Assembly (NCBI GenBank): GCA_003056425.1
Contig: PYVY01000001.1
Span: 372,001 to 436,000 of the forward strand
Length of the DNA: 64,000 nt
Origin: Alteromonas indica
GTDB taxonomy: Bacteria; Pseudomonadota; Gammaproteobacteria; Enterobacterales; Alteromonadaceae
Direction of reading: 5' to 3'
A program made the position numbers and the translations under genes. This document shows, in pieces, positions 40,406-50,354 of this stretch; within the stretch, counting starts at the first letter, position 1; every line of letters starts with the position of its first letter. The notes below the pieces were generated by a model. The model had not been told where the DNA came from and made no database searches. It worked only from the letters and a program-made list of their open reading frames with translations.

Positions 40406-40896
40406 CGTCGTCTCCCTGAGCTATGTATTGGCGGTATTTATGGTGCATTTTTTTTGGGTATTAGTGGGCTATTTACCCGCGTCTATGGCGCGCGCAATGC
40501 CACTGTAATAATTACCCTGAAACTGTAATTTTTTTGTTAATTAACAAAAGTTCATGTCTCATACCTTCGCATGATTTCGTCGCAATACGCACCAGCGCAG
40601 TGCATTTTATCATTTTTAAACAGCCAGTTATGGCGCTACCCGGCTGCCTGTCTGGCTTCATACTATGGCACGAATTACGCTTATCTGTAGGGTGACTATG
40701 TCTAATAGTATTGTGATAACCCTGGATCTGTTAGGTGACTTATCATAACAGCGTCAGGCAGATGACCAACTTATTCTACAGTATGCAGGTCTTATTTTGT
40801 TACCCACAGGCCGATAGTGGCCTATTACACCGACACTGTGCACTTAGCCACCACAGCATACTGCTGCAGACCTGAAATAACAGGGAGGGAGTGATA
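40406..40896. other. Intergenic region upstream of the glycosyltransferase
   Basis: 491 bp between the divergent ggt and glycosyltransferase genes. No standard gene. One short frame at 40698-40748 (ATG, 16 codons) has an SD-like AGGGTGA and could be a leader peptide, and an inverted pair CTGTTA...TAACAG overlaps its end. Support is weak. Confidence 0.4.
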
Positions 40897-41739
40897 ATGA
40901 ATCCGCCGTTAAGCATTGTGACAATAGTTAAAAGTCGGGTACGCCAGCTAACCAACCTGATACGTAGTATTGAACAGGCCGCCCCGCTGCCCTTAGAGCT
41001 TGTAGTGGTATGGATGGCCCCACCCTGTTCCGAATCGCTGATTACCAGCAGCAAATTCGACATCGTGCATAAGTTTGTGGCACATGACAATTTGCCCATC
41101 CCCAAAGCTCGCAATAAAGGTTTCCAGGCATGCCGCAGCGATAATATCGTATACATGGACGTAGATTGTATTTGTCCTGCCGGGCTATTTGGCCATATTA
41201 GCGACAAACTACAGCGCCAACGGGTTGTCACCGCTCAAATGCGTTATTTATTCAATGTACCAGAAAAAATAAATTACCCCTCATTACTTAATCAGGCCAT
41301 TACACATCCTAATAGCGGACGTCATTTGATTGGCCAGGACACCGGTTTTGAGCAGTTTCATACCATGCTTTTTGCCATAACTCGCCAAGATTACAATAGC
41401 ATAGATGGCTTTGACGAAAACTATGTAGGGTTTGGCGTAGGCGATGTCGATTTTGCTACCCGCTGCGAACAGGCCGGAATGTCACTTTATGTCATTGCAG
41501 ACAAGGTATTGCATCAGTTTCACCCCAGGGTCGATCCGCCTATTAATCATCTGTTTGATATTGTTAATAATGCCTCGCTATATCGGCAAAAGTGGGGGTT
41601 TTATCCGATTCAAAACTGGTTGGAAGAATTTGCCCGGGAAGGATTGGTAAACGAGGACTTTCATACCGAAGGGCTAAAGGTTCGGCGGCTACCCACCAAA
41701 GAGGAAATAGCGGCGCACATGACTACCCGGCCGTATTAA
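40897..41739 (+). CDS. Family 2 glycosyltransferase
   Basis: 280 aa, GT-A fold. N-terminal PLSIVTIVKSRVRQL, nucleotide-sugar region NKGFQACRSDNIVYMDVDC with a DVD metal motif, and the acceptor-side motif FDENYVGFGVGDVDFATRCEQAG, typical of GT2 and galactosyltransferase-like C-terminal domains. No membrane helix. ATG 40897 follows a strong SD (AGGGAGG); the GTG at 40891 overlaps it. It stands alone with no sugar-pathway neighbours, so the acceptor is unknown. Confidence 0.85.
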   Translation: MNPPLSIVTIVKSRVRQLTNLIRSIEQAAPLPLELVVVWMAPPCSESLITSSKFDIVHKFVAHDNLPIPKARNKGFQACRSDNIVYMDVDCICPAGLFGHISDKLQRQRVVTAQMRYLFNVPEKINYPSLLNQAITHPNSGRHLIGQDTGFEQFHTMLFAITRQDYNSIDGFDENYVGFGVGDVDFATRCEQAGMSLYVIADKVLHQFHPRVDPPINHLFDIVNNASLYRQKWGFYPIQNWLEEFAREGLVNEDFHTEGLKVRRLPTKEEIAAHMTTRPY

Positions 41740-41860
41740 CCGCATACGGCTAGCAATTTACGCCGCAGGCCTGGGTTGGCGCTCTGGGCGAGCTGGCCCA
41801 TCAGCCTAGCCCAGTCAGTTGGTTATCAGCTAATGAAGGTAGGCCCGCCCCAAACCGAAA

Positions 41861-41890
41861 AGAAAACGGCGCAACTGAACCCAGTGCGCC
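41861..41890 (-). terminator. Intrinsic terminator after catalase
   Basis: Minus strand GGCGCACTG...CAGTTGCGCC stem (one bulged base) followed by a T-rich tract (GTTTTCTTTTC), about 35 nt after the catalase stop. Confidence 0.75.
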
Positions 41891-41924
41891 GCTTATATTC
41901 GCCAGCTTTGTGGCGAGCATTCAA

Positions 41925-43370
41925 TCAACGTTTATTGACCGCCTGTTTAACGCCCTCGGCATATTCTGCCGATACTTTTTCCAGTACCGCGTACCAGCGG
42001 GCCTTAACTCCCTCACTGCATCCGCCTACGGCTTCTGCCATATTACTGTGTAAACGCTGTTTTTGGCCCGCGTCAAAGCTGTCGTAAAGTGCGCGCGGCT
42101 GCTTATAATCAACATCAGCTTCTTCCACATCATATCGGCCGGCATCGCCCTCTATACGCAGCGGTGGCTCAGGATGCTCAGGTTTAGCCGCCGGGCCTTC
42201 ATACTGGTTTGGTTCATAGTAGGCATCCGGGTTACCAAAGTCGTTAGTAAAGAAGCGCATGGCGCCGTCTTTATGATAATGCCGCACTGACGTATTTTTG
42301 GGGGCATTAGCCGGCAGGGCTTCATAATGCGTTCCTAACCGGTAACGATGAGCATCAGCATAAGCAAAGACTCTGGCCTGCAGCATTTTATCGGGACTGT
42401 AGGCTATACCTGGCACCTTGTTAGAAGGCGAAAATGCTGCATTTTCTACCATCTGAAAATAATTTTGTGGTATTTGGTTCATTTCCAGCTCGCCTACTTC
42501 AATCAAAGGATAGTCGCCATGAGGCCATACTTTGGTTAAATCAAACGGGTTGTATTCCTGTTGTCCGGCTTCCTCTTCAGGCATCACCTGAATGTACATG
42601 GTCCATTTCGGGAAGTTACCGGCGCTTACCGCTTTTAGTAATTCTTCCTGATAGGACTCGCGGGTGCGCCCTATAACATCTTCAGCTTCGCGATTAGTAT
42701 GATGTTGGTGACCCTGTTGCGTTTTAAAATGAAACTTCACCCAAAAACGCTCGCCTTGTGCATTGTATAAACTGTATGTATGGCTGCCATAACCATTCAT
42801 GTGCATAGGCGAGGTGGGAATGCCTCGGTCTGACATTAAAATAGTCACCTGATGGACGGATTCAGGCTGCGATGCCCAAAAGTCGAACATGGCTTCGGGG
42901 CTACGTAAATTAGATTGCGGGTGACGTTTCTGTGTACGAATAAAATCAGGGAATTTATACGGGTCGCGCACAAAGAATACCGGGGTATTGTTTCCCACCA
43001 TGTCCCAATTGCCTTGCTCTGTATAAAACTTCAGGCTGAAGCCTCGCACATCGCGTTCAGCATCAGCTGCTCCCAGTTCACCTGCCACCGTAGACCAGCG
43101 GCTTAAAACTTCGGTTTGCTTACCAATCTGGCTGAATACATCAGCACAAGTATAACGGGTGATATCATGCGTTACCGTAAACTTACCCTGTAAACCCCAC
43201 CCTTTTGCGTGGACCGGGCGCTCTGGAATACGCTCACGGTTTTGGTGCGCTAGCTTTTCAATAAGTTGATAATCTTCCAGCAAAGCGGGACCGCGGGGGC
43301 CTGCGGTTTTGGTCGTGTTGTTGGATTCTACCGGTGCGCCAGCACTGGTGGTCAATGTAGATTTAGTCAT
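41925..43370 (-). CDS. Haem catalase (small-subunit, clade 3 type)
   Basis: Monofunctional haem catalase degrading hydrogen peroxide. 481 aa, small-subunit class. Distal His H54 (RPVHAKG), distal Asn in [10 protein letters not shown], and the proximal-Tyr segment [14 protein letters not shown] are present, as is the [11 protein letters not shown] segment. No signal peptide, so cytoplasmic. I give no symbol because katA/katB naming depends on the genome. Own terminator downstream and no co-transcribed partner. Confidence 0.94.
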   Translation of the reverse strand: MTKSTLTTSAGAPVESNNTTKTAGPRGPALLEDYQLIEKLAHQNRERIPERPVHAKGWGLQGKFTVTHDITRYTCADVFSQIGKQTEVLSRWSTVAGELGAADAERDVRGFSLKFYTEQGNWDMVGNNTPVFFVRDPYKFPDFIRTQKRHPQSNLRSPEAMFDFWASQPESVHQVTILMSDRGIPTSPMHMNGYGSHTYSLYNAQGERFWVKFHFKTQQGHQHHTNREAEDVIGRTRESYQEELLKAVSAGNFPKWTMYIQVMPEEEAGQQEYNPFDLTKVWPHGDYPLIEVGELEMNQIPQNYFQMVENAAFSPSNKVPGIAYSPDKMLQARVFAYADAHRYRLGTHYEALPANAPKNTSVRHYHKDGAMRFFTNDFGNPDAYYEPNQYEGPAAKPEHPEPPLRIEGDAGRYDVEEADVDYKQPRALYDSFDAGQKQRLHSNMAEAVGGCSEGVKARWYAVLEKVSAEYAEGVKQAVNKR

Positions 43371-43500
43371 TTCACTTCAACTTTTTTATTTATGGTAATA
43401 CTAATACGGTATGAATAAGAACCGCGCCTAATAGGTTCTCACTATAGATGTAATAGGAAAACGCCATCCTGTACAGGTAAGCGACCAAAAATAAATCCAT

Positions 43501-43528
43501 AAAAAAGCCCCGGTCATCGACCAGGGCT
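43501..43528 (-). terminator. Intrinsic terminator after amtB
   Basis: Minus strand AGCCCTGGTC and GACCGGGGCT form a 10-bp stem with one mismatch, followed by six T, about 70 nt after the amtB stop. Confidence 0.85.
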
Positions 43529-43598
43529 TAACAGTGGTGAGTTGAACGTTATTATTATTGTAATCGCGTGTTCAATCGAGACTTAGGTAAACTGCCGC

Positions 43599-44846
43599 CT
43601 ATTTACGGCTTCCGGTAAAATCAGGATAGGCTTCAAGACCGCATTCACTGACGTCCACGCCATCAAATTCTTCTTCTTCGGTAACCCGGATGCCCATAAT
43701 CGCTTTGATGATAAGCCACACTATCAGGCTAACAACGAAGACCCAGACAAAGATAGTCACTGCGCCTAACAATTGACCGCCAAACGAAGAGCCTTCATTG
43801 GTGAGGGGCACTAATAGCAGACCCAGCAAACCTACTGTTCCGTGGACCGAGATAGCCCCTACCGGATCGTCAATTTTTAGTTTGTCTAAAGCGACGATAC
43901 TAAATACCACTAGTAAACCGCCTGCGGCACCAAATAATGTAGCTTGTAGAGGTGTAGGTGTAGACGGCTCTGCCGTAATGGCTACCAGGCCGGCTAACGC
44001 GCCATTAAGGGCCATGGTTAAATCGGCTTTGCCAAACATTAGACGGGCCAGCAACAGGGCGGCGATAGTACCGCCTGCGGCAGCTGCATTAGTATTCATG
44101 AAAACCACCGCCACTGAGTTGGCACTTTCCACTGTTGCAGTCGCCAATACGGAACCACCGTTAAAGCCAAACCAGCCCATCCAAAGAATAAATGTACCTA
44201 GTGTCGCCATCGGCAGGTTGGCACCCGGAATCGCATTAATTTTGCCATCTGCGGTATATTTACCTTTACGTGCTCCCAGTATCAGTACGCCAGCCAATGC
44301 GGCAGAGGCCCCTGCCATATGGACAATACCTGAACCCGCAAAATCAGAAAAACCATTATCACCCAGTACATACATTCCAAATACCGCTTCACCGCCCCAT
44401 GTCCAGGCGCCTTCCATCGGATAAATAAAACCTGTCATGACTACAGCGAAGGCTAAAAAAGCCCATAGCTTCATCCGTTCAGCCACTGCGCCTGATACAA
44501 TCGACATAGCCGTAGCAACAAATACCACCTGGAAGAAGAAATCTGCTGATGGAGCATAGGTAGCCGGTTCGTCAGTAATGCCGGTGGCGCCATCCCCCAT
44601 AATACCGCTTAAGAACCAGCTAAAATCGGCTCCGCCGTACATAATGCTATACCCGCACACCATATACATGGTGCAGGCAATAGCAAACAAAGAGATATTT
44701 TTAGTTAAAATTTCGGTGGTATTTTTGGCTCTGACCAGGCCGGCTTCCAGCATGGCGAACCCTGCCGCCATCCACATTACCAGCGCGCCGCAAATCAAAA
44801 AGTAAAAGGTATCAAGTGCATACCCTAGTTCAAAGGTTATTTCCAT
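43599..44846 (-). CDS. amtB: Ammonium transporter
   Basis: 415 aa with about 11 membrane helices. Family signatures include MWMAAGFAMLEAGLVRAKNT at the start, DFAGSGIVHMAGASAALAG and GNWGFNGGS-type WMGWFGFNGGSVLAT, with the pore histidine in the HMAGA motif; the second twin His is in the C-terminal SVHGTVGLLG. Conducts ammonia/ammonium across the inner membrane under control of GlnK. 30 nt after glnK in the same unit. Confidence 0.95.
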   Translation of the reverse strand: MEITFELGYALDTFYFLICGALVMWMAAGFAMLEAGLVRAKNTTEILTKNISLFAIACTMYMVCGYSIMYGGADFSWFLSGIMGDGATGITDEPATYAPSADFFFQVVFVATAMSIVSGAVAERMKLWAFLAFAVVMTGFIYPMEGAWTWGGEAVFGMYVLGDNGFSDFAGSGIVHMAGASAALAGVLILGARKGKYTADGKINAIPGANLPMATLGTFILWMGWFGFNGGSVLATATVESANSVAVVFMNTNAAAAGGTIAALLLARLMFGKADLTMALNGALAGLVAITAEPSTPTPLQATLFGAAGGLLVVFSIVALDKLKIDDPVGAISVHGTVGLLGLLLVPLTNEGSSFGGQLLGAVTIFVWVFVVSLIVWLIIKAIMGIRVTEEEEFDGVDVSECGLEAYPDFTGSRK

Positions 44847-44876
44847 TGTGGTTCTCTCCGCAATTTTTTTATTGGC

Positions 44877-45308
<432 letters not shown>

Positions 45309-45357
45309 TTAATATCAACAACCTATGGATTTCAATGCAACAAAATTATGACAAAGT

Positions 45358-45374
45358 CGCACCAATGTGGTGCG
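45358..45374. promoter_or_regulatory. NtrC binding site upstream of glnK
   Basis: Perfect 7-bp palindrome CGCACCA-N3-TGGTGCG, same arm sequence and spacing as the strong NtrC sites at E. coli glnA (TGCACCA-N3-TGGTGC, from memory). It lies about 80 bp upstream of the -24/-12 element and 94 bp from the divergent gene. Confidence 0.7.
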
Positions 45375-45467
45375 CCCCAGTAAGATTGCATTATAAGTGT
45401 GCAAAAAAACGGCAATAGCCTCGTTCCACATCATAAAATCGGTTGTTTTGGAGAAAAAGGAAGATAA

Positions 45468-46259
45468 ATGACTACGGAAGCGTCTTTTTATGCACCGAAG
45501 CTGGGCCATCGACAGCCCTCGCACCACCACCCTATTCCAGCGCTTCGCTATCGGCGCTGGACCAGCTGGGGCGGCTCGGTATTGGTGCACGGGATTATTG
45601 CAGCAGTCGTGATTTTTCGGGGCGTCCCCCCGACGCTACCTTTGCCATCTTCGCAGCAGCCGTCGCCAGGGGTGCTTAAAGCTCGTTTGTTTCCCTCGTC
45701 CAGGGTGCCCCGTGAGCCTCGCCCGGCGCCCACCCAAACACCTTTACCCGCCCCCACCCTTGATGCCGCCGGCCCCGGTGTACAGGCCATCACAACCAAT
45801 ACGTCACCACTGCCTGCGTCAGGTGCGGCAAAACTACCATCGCCTGACAAGGTTCAGCCCCCCGCCACCGCATCACCGTCAAACATAAATACCTCTGCAG
45901 CATCTTCTGGCGAACCCGCCCCATCTGGCTATAAAAACCATATGCACCAATTCCTACAACAAGAAGCCCAGGCTAAAGATCGCGAACTGGGCCGTTCAGC
46001 CGCGCGCGACTTTGCCCGCTCGCACCATACCGTGCCCCTTAAAGACAATAGAAAGGGCCGGCCGCAAGCGCCGCTAACCCGTGCTCCTAAAGTACGGGTT
46101 AACTGTACAACTGCACTTAATAAGACCCTTACTGTACTTAGTACATTTACCGGGGGCCGACTAGACTGCAGTGAACCATCTTCATATGCCGACGACTATA
46201 TCAATAAACGGGTTGCTGACCACTCGACTCAGCCAGCGCAGCCCCCAGCAAAGAATTGA
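45468..46259 (+). CDS. Proline-rich membrane-anchored protein of unknown function
   Basis: 263 aa, family not recognised. Residues 1-32 are cytoplasmic, a single membrane helix at about 33-51 (WGGSVLVHGIIAAVVIF, like the TonB anchor), then a Pro/Ala/Ser/Thr-rich stretch to about 150, a basic-charged helical part (QQEAQAKDRELGRSAARDF) and a small C-terminal domain with two Cys (VNC...LDC) spaced 25 residues, able to form a disulphide. Strong SD (AAGGAAG) supports the start. No TonB C-terminal domain is found. It is divergent from glnK and shares its upstream region, so nitrogen regulation is possible but unproven. Confidence 0.75.
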   Translation: MTTEASFYAPKLGHRQPSHHHPIPALRYRRWTSWGGSVLVHGIIAAVVIFRGVPPTLPLPSSQQPSPGVLKARLFPSSRVPREPRPAPTQTPLPAPTLDAAGPGVQAITTNTSPLPASGAAKLPSPDKVQPPATASPSNINTSAASSGEPAPSGYKNHMHQFLQQEAQAKDRELGRSAARDFARSHHTVPLKDNRKGRPQAPLTRAPKVRVNCTTALNKTLTVLSTFTGGRLDCSEPSSYADDYINKRVADHSTQPAQPPAKN

Positions 46260-46351
46260 TTCCATTTTTATTTATCGCAATTCGTACTTGTTCACTGCAA
46301 ACTGCGTATAACAACAATCAAAACGTCCTATCAACTACTTAGCCAAGGGGA

Positions 46352-47275
46352 ATGTGTGTGGCCGCAGCCAATTTACTTGCCTTAATCGATGACATCGCAA
46401 CATTGCTGGATGATATTTCGGTGATGTCGAAAGTCGCCGCAAAAAAAACGGCAGGCGTATTGGGCGATGATCTCGCGCTCAATGCTGATCAGGTTCAGGG
46501 AGTGCGCGCTGAGCGCGAACTGCCGGTGGTATGGGCAGTGGCCAAAGGGTCATTGCTCAATAAGGTTATACTGGTACCAGCAGCGCTACTGATCAGCGCT
46601 TTGTTACCGGTGCTTATTACGGTCTTTTTGGTAATTGGCGGCCTGTATTTGTGCTATGAGGGTGCCGAAAAGGTCTTTCATCGCCTGTTTCCCAAAGATA
46701 CGGAGGCCGAGCGAGAAGCCCGCATCAAGCAACTTAGTGATAAAAATGTAGACCTGGTAGCGATGGAAAAAGAGAAGATAAAAGGTGCGATACGTACCGA
46801 TTTTATTTTATCTGCCGAAATCATTGTCATTGCCTTAGGCAGTATACAGGGCGCGGACTTTGTGACCCAGGTAGGCGTGCTTTGCGCGCTAAGTGTGGCT
46901 ATTACGGTGGGCGTTTACGGGCTGGTGGCCGCTATCGTAAAAATGGATGATCTTGGACTTTACCTGCTGAAAAAATCACTAACGGGCAATTTCAATAGCA
47001 TGCAGCGCATGAGTGGGCGCGGCTTACTTATTGCGGCTCCTATTTTGATGAAAGCACTGGCGCTTATCGGCACGGTAGCCATGTTTTTGGTTGGTGGCGG
47101 TATCCTGACGCACAATGTGCCCTTTATTCATCATGTCGCGGAACAAATTATACACAGCATTCAGGCGATGCCCTTGTTAGTTAGTATTGCCGTAGACGGT
47201 GTGGCCGGGTTTGTTGCAGGTGCGCTGGTCGTTGCTGTAATGACCGTCATTGCTAAGCTACGCGGTGGCGAATAA
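46352..47275 (+). CDS. YedI/DUF808 inner membrane protein
   Basis: 307 aa, strongly like E. coli YedI: LLALIDDIATLLDDISVM, KKTAGVLGDDLALNADQV, KGSLLNKVILVPAALLISAL and KIKGAIRTDFILSAEI are its conserved blocks. About six membrane helices. Function unknown; it is often said to be a membrane transporter-like protein but there is no firm evidence. Start ATG 46352 or GTG 46358; SD GGGGA just upstream suits either. Single gene. Confidence 0.9.
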   Translation: MCVAAANLLALIDDIATLLDDISVMSKVAAKKTAGVLGDDLALNADQVQGVRAERELPVVWAVAKGSLLNKVILVPAALLISALLPVLITVFLVIGGLYLCYEGAEKVFHRLFPKDTEAEREARIKQLSDKNVDLVAMEKEKIKGAIRTDFILSAEIIVIALGSIQGADFVTQVGVLCALSVAITVGVYGLVAAIVKMDDLGLYLLKKSLTGNFNSMQRMSGRGLLIAAPILMKALALIGTVAMFLVGGGILTHNVPFIHHVAEQIIHSIQAMPLLVSIAVDGVAGFVAGALVVAVMTVIAKLRGGE

Positions 47276-47310
47276 ACGCATGTACATCGGCTAATTATCA
47301 ATAAACTTTA

Positions 47311-47333
47311 CCGGTGGTCATTTTGACCACCGG
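47311..47333. other. Perfect inverted repeat after the YedI gene
   Basis: CCGGTGGTCA-TTT-TGACCACCGG: ten paired bases and a 3-nt loop, 36 nt after the stop. No T tract follows, so it may be a terminator that needs no U run, an mRNA-stabilising 3' hairpin, or a protein site. Confidence 0.6.
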
Positions 47334-47647
47334 CTAGTTGGTTAAACCACTAAAATATAGCGTAACACTAACAGCAACGGTACAGACTCCTTCCCCTAAA
47401 AAAATAATCCTCATATATATCAAAGCTTTAAAAATATTAGCCGAAGTGGCACAACTATCGCTAAATATAATGCGACTTAGTATGAAATACCTATGCTGTG
47501 TGGCAATAGCCGTGCTGTACAGCGCGAGTGTACGGAAGTAGGCAGTGCACTCACCTGATTATGATTGAGCGGTGTTTCAAACAGTATGTTGAAACACGAG
47601 AAGGAATACGTTGGCAATTACGCCAGCACAGGGTTTGTGAGGCCATT

Positions 47648-47755
47648 ATGATTAGTTATACCGCTGTTTTTATTGCATCTATGGCGCCGTTGGCAGCATT
47701 TGTCGCCAGCGCCATCATTATTAGTAGTGTGTACCGGGTCATGGGGCGGCGATAA
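47648..47755 (+). CDS. Possible 35-aa membrane peptide
   Basis: ATG preceded by GAGG at 6-nt spacing; the frame encodes one hydrophobic helix (TAVFIASMAPLAAFVASAI) and a basic tail (YRVMGRR), the usual topology of bacterial small membrane proteins. No family is recognised, and it lies in an otherwise gene-free gap, so this remains tentative. Confidence 0.35.
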   Translation: MISYTAVFIASMAPLAAFVASAIIISSVYRVMGRR

Positions 47756-47794
47756 TTCCCCCCCACTGTTTGTTCCGCTCCCGTTGGACTTAGG

Positions 47795-47881
47795 CTTACG
47801 CCTGATAAGCGCAGCAGGTTTAGCCCGGCGATGACGTGCCGGGGTCAGGCTTAGCGGCTTATCAGGTGTAAGATTTTTTTT
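47795..47881 (+). repeat. Long REP-like inverted repeat with T tract
   Basis: Outer arms CTTACGCCTGATAAGC (47795-47810) and GCTTATCAGGTGTAAG (47857-47872) pair over 16 bp with one G-T pair; an inner CCCGGC/GCCGGG stem closes the tip. Eight T follow on the plus strand, overlapping the mrcB stop. It resembles a palindromic intergenic repeat acting also as plus-strand terminator. Confidence 0.65.
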
Positions 47882-50195
47882 AGTCGAACCAGCGGTCCCA
47901 CCAGCTCTTATCGTCCTGTTTATCGCTTTTAGGTGGCTCAATGGTTTCTCCGCGACAACCCGTACGCGGCGGCGGCAGCACCTCTAAGATAGCCGGCACG
48001 CTTAAAGAATCAGGACACCCGGCCACGGTAACTTTACCGGTGTTTTTATTAAAATGTGCAATGCCCAGCCCGTCCGGGAAACGTCGGGATAGTGATTTTG
48101 GAGACTGCAATTTTTGATAATTAATAAACACCGGTAGCGCACCCCCAGCGCCGGTCAAGTTTACCGGCTCGTTATCATCATTCCCCACCCAAATGGTAGA
48201 CACATTATTGCGGTCAAATCCGGTAAACCAGCTATCCCGGTAATCATCCGTGGTGCCCGTTTTACCCGCCATATTGATATTGGGAAACTGCCCCCCGAGC
48301 CGCTTTGCCGTGCCCTCGCGAGTTACTTTAAATAGCCCGTAATTCAGTAAATAAGTAGCGGCTTCATCCGCGCGCTGGGAATAAAACTCGGCATGTTTCC
48401 ACAACAGCTTGTCATTAGCCGAAACCACCGCCGATACCGTATGCAAGGGAATATACCGGCCATTATTAGAAATAGTCTGGTACATCTGATTGGTTTGAAT
48501 CGGTGCCATACTCATAGAACCTAATGTTAACGCAGGAACTTCTCTTATCCGGCTATTCACACCCAGGCGACGTACGGTTTCAATAACCTTATCCAAGCCC
48601 ACTTCCATCCCCAGATTCACGGTAGGTACATTGAGGGATTCTATCAGGGCCGTGACCAGCGGTACTTCTCCGCGAAATGCTTTATCGTAGTTACGCGGCG
48701 ACCATAGCTTGCCATCTTTGCTTTTCAAAGTGATGGGCTTATCCTGCAAGGGGGTGGCTAAATTGAATTCGGTAGGATCTTCCAACGCCGTTAAAAACAC
48801 CGCTGGCTTAATCAGTGAACCAACTTGACGCTTAGCATCCAGCGCGCGATTAAAACCGTTATAGTCCGCTTGCCGGGAGCCTACAATAGCCCGTACTTCG
48901 CCGGTATCGATATGGGTCACCACCATCGCACCTTCCAGCTTCGCTTTACGATCTTTTTGCAAGCCGTCTAAAGTTGACGACAAAGCCTTCTCAGCCCGGC
49001 GCTGAGCATAAATATCTAACGTGGTAAAGACCTTAACGCCAGAGTCGCGTAAGCTCGGATCAGCCAGAATTTCCTTTAATTCCTGCCTTACTTTTTGCAT
49101 AAACGCGGGATGCTTACCGCTTGCCAGGCTTGCACCACTGGCAAGGCCCATTGGTGCGTTCAAATACGACTCATATTGCTTGGCGGTTATTTCATTCGCC
49201 TCAAACAATAAACGTAAAATTAAATTACGCCGTTCCAATACCCGCTCTGGATGGCGTCGCGGATTATAAAAAGAAGGCCCTTTAATCATCGCTACCAGTG
49301 TCGCAATTTCCGGTACATTAAGCTCGGTGGCCGGGCGGTCAAAAAAGTAATAACTGGCCAGCCCGAAGCCATGAACGGCCATATCGCCATTTTGCGCCAG
49401 GAATACCTCATTCATGTAGGCCTGTAAAATTTCTGATTTGCTATAGCGGGCATCAATGATAATCGCCATCAGAGCTTCTTTGGCTTTGCGAATAATGGAT
49501 TTTTCACGGCTAAGGTAGAGGTTTTTAACCAACTGCTGAGTCAGTGTGCTGCCGCCTTGCACCGTTTTCCCCGCCCGTAAATTAGCGATTAGGGCACGTA
49601 CAATAGATAACGGTGCTACGCCGTGATGATCGTAAAAATCCCGATCCTCTACCAGCGTAAGGGTTTTTGGCAGCATATCAGGGACAGTATCAAGGGTTAC
49701 CAGCATGCGATCTTCGCGCGCACTGCTTACCAGCCGGGTCACTAGCCAGGGCTCCAGACGCACCGTTCCCACGGTTTGCCCTGCAGTATGGTCGGTTATA
49801 GATTCAATCCGATTACCCTGCCAGGTAATAGTGAGTTTACGCATAGACTCATAACCATCGGCAAACTGAAAGGCACGCCGTACCATAATGAGCTTACGGT
49901 TCCAGTACGCATATTCCCCGCTACTATCAGGATTGGTGACTTTGCGGTAGCCCAGTAGTGATAATTCTTCCAATACCTCGGTGGGCGTTATTTCCAGGGT
50001 TTTGCTAAGCACCAACGGGCGGGCATAGATTTGGGCTGGCACTTCCCACTTGTTGCCGGTGAAAGTGTGCTTTATCTGCGCGTCCAGGTAAATCATATAG
50101 CCGGCCACTATAACCATTGCCACAATGCAAAGTTTAATCAGTAAGCCGGTAAAGCTACGGCGATTTTTTTTCGCTTTAGTTTGTTTTTTAGCCAC
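47880..50195 (-). CDS. mrcB: Penicillin-binding protein 1B
   Basis: 771-aa bifunctional peptidoglycan synthase. Basic cytoplasmic tail, membrane helix at about 17-38, UB2H-type domain (about 60-150), glycosyltransferase GT51 with catalytic E183 (VEDRDFYDHHG) and GGSTLTQQL at 214-222, and transpeptidase with S460-K463 (SLIK), SLN at 520-522 and KTG at 645-647. It begins at a GTG (50195); the preceding ATG is followed by a stop. In E. coli it neighbours hrpB; here the PHB genes lie between. Confidence 0.95.
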   Translation of the reverse strand: MAKKQTKAKKNRRSFTGLLIKLCIVAMVIVAGYMIYLDAQIKHTFTGNKWEVPAQIYARPLVLSKTLEITPTEVLEELSLLGYRKVTNPDSSGEYAYWNRKLIMVRRAFQFADGYESMRKLTITWQGNRIESITDHTAGQTVGTVRLEPWLVTRLVSSAREDRMLVTLDTVPDMLPKTLTLVEDRDFYDHHGVAPLSIVRALIANLRAGKTVQGGSTLTQQLVKNLYLSREKSIIRKAKEALMAIIIDARYSKSEILQAYMNEVFLAQNGDMAVHGFGLASYYFFDRPATELNVPEIATLVAMIKGPSFYNPRRHPERVLERRNLILRLLFEANEITAKQYESYLNAPMGLASGASLASGKHPAFMQKVRQELKEILADPSLRDSGVKVFTTLDIYAQRRAEKALSSTLDGLQKDRKAKLEGAMVVTHIDTGEVRAIVGSRQADYNGFNRALDAKRQVGSLIKPAVFLTALEDPTEFNLATPLQDKPITLKSKDGKLWSPRNYDKAFRGEVPLVTALIESLNVPTVNLGMEVGLDKVIETVRRLGVNSRIREVPALTLGSMSMAPIQTNQMYQTISNNGRYIPLHTVSAVVSANDKLLWKHAEFYSQRADEAATYLLNYGLFKVTREGTAKRLGGQFPNINMAGKTGTTDDYRDSWFTGFDRNNVSTIWVGNDDNEPVNLTGAGGALPVFINYQKLQSPKSLSRRFPDGLGIAHFNKNTGKVTVAGCPDSLSVPAILEVLPPPRTGCRGETIEPPKSDKQDDKSWWDRWFD

Positions 50196-50354
50196 TTATC
50201 ATGCCATGATGGAGGAACACTGGGAGGAATTCTGCGGGTTTCATTAAGCAATTTCCAGTGTGACAGCGTTCAGTTTACAGCCGGTGAATCAGTATACCTC
50301 ATAAGGCCTGGTTAACCATCTGATCCAGTGGGATTTATTTGTAAGGAACGAACT

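Larger units (their letters stand above)
47276..47879. other. 604-bp gap between convergent YedI and mrcB genes
   Basis: Apart from the hairpin at 47311, the possible small peptide at 47648 and the long inverted repeat at 47795, nothing is seen here. 47334-47540 is A+T rich with only weak frames. Confidence 0.4.

Noticed and set aside
45468..46259. TonB protein
   Set aside because: Only the N-terminal anchor and proline content fit; the C-terminal TonB domain with its YP motif is missing and no exbBD is near.
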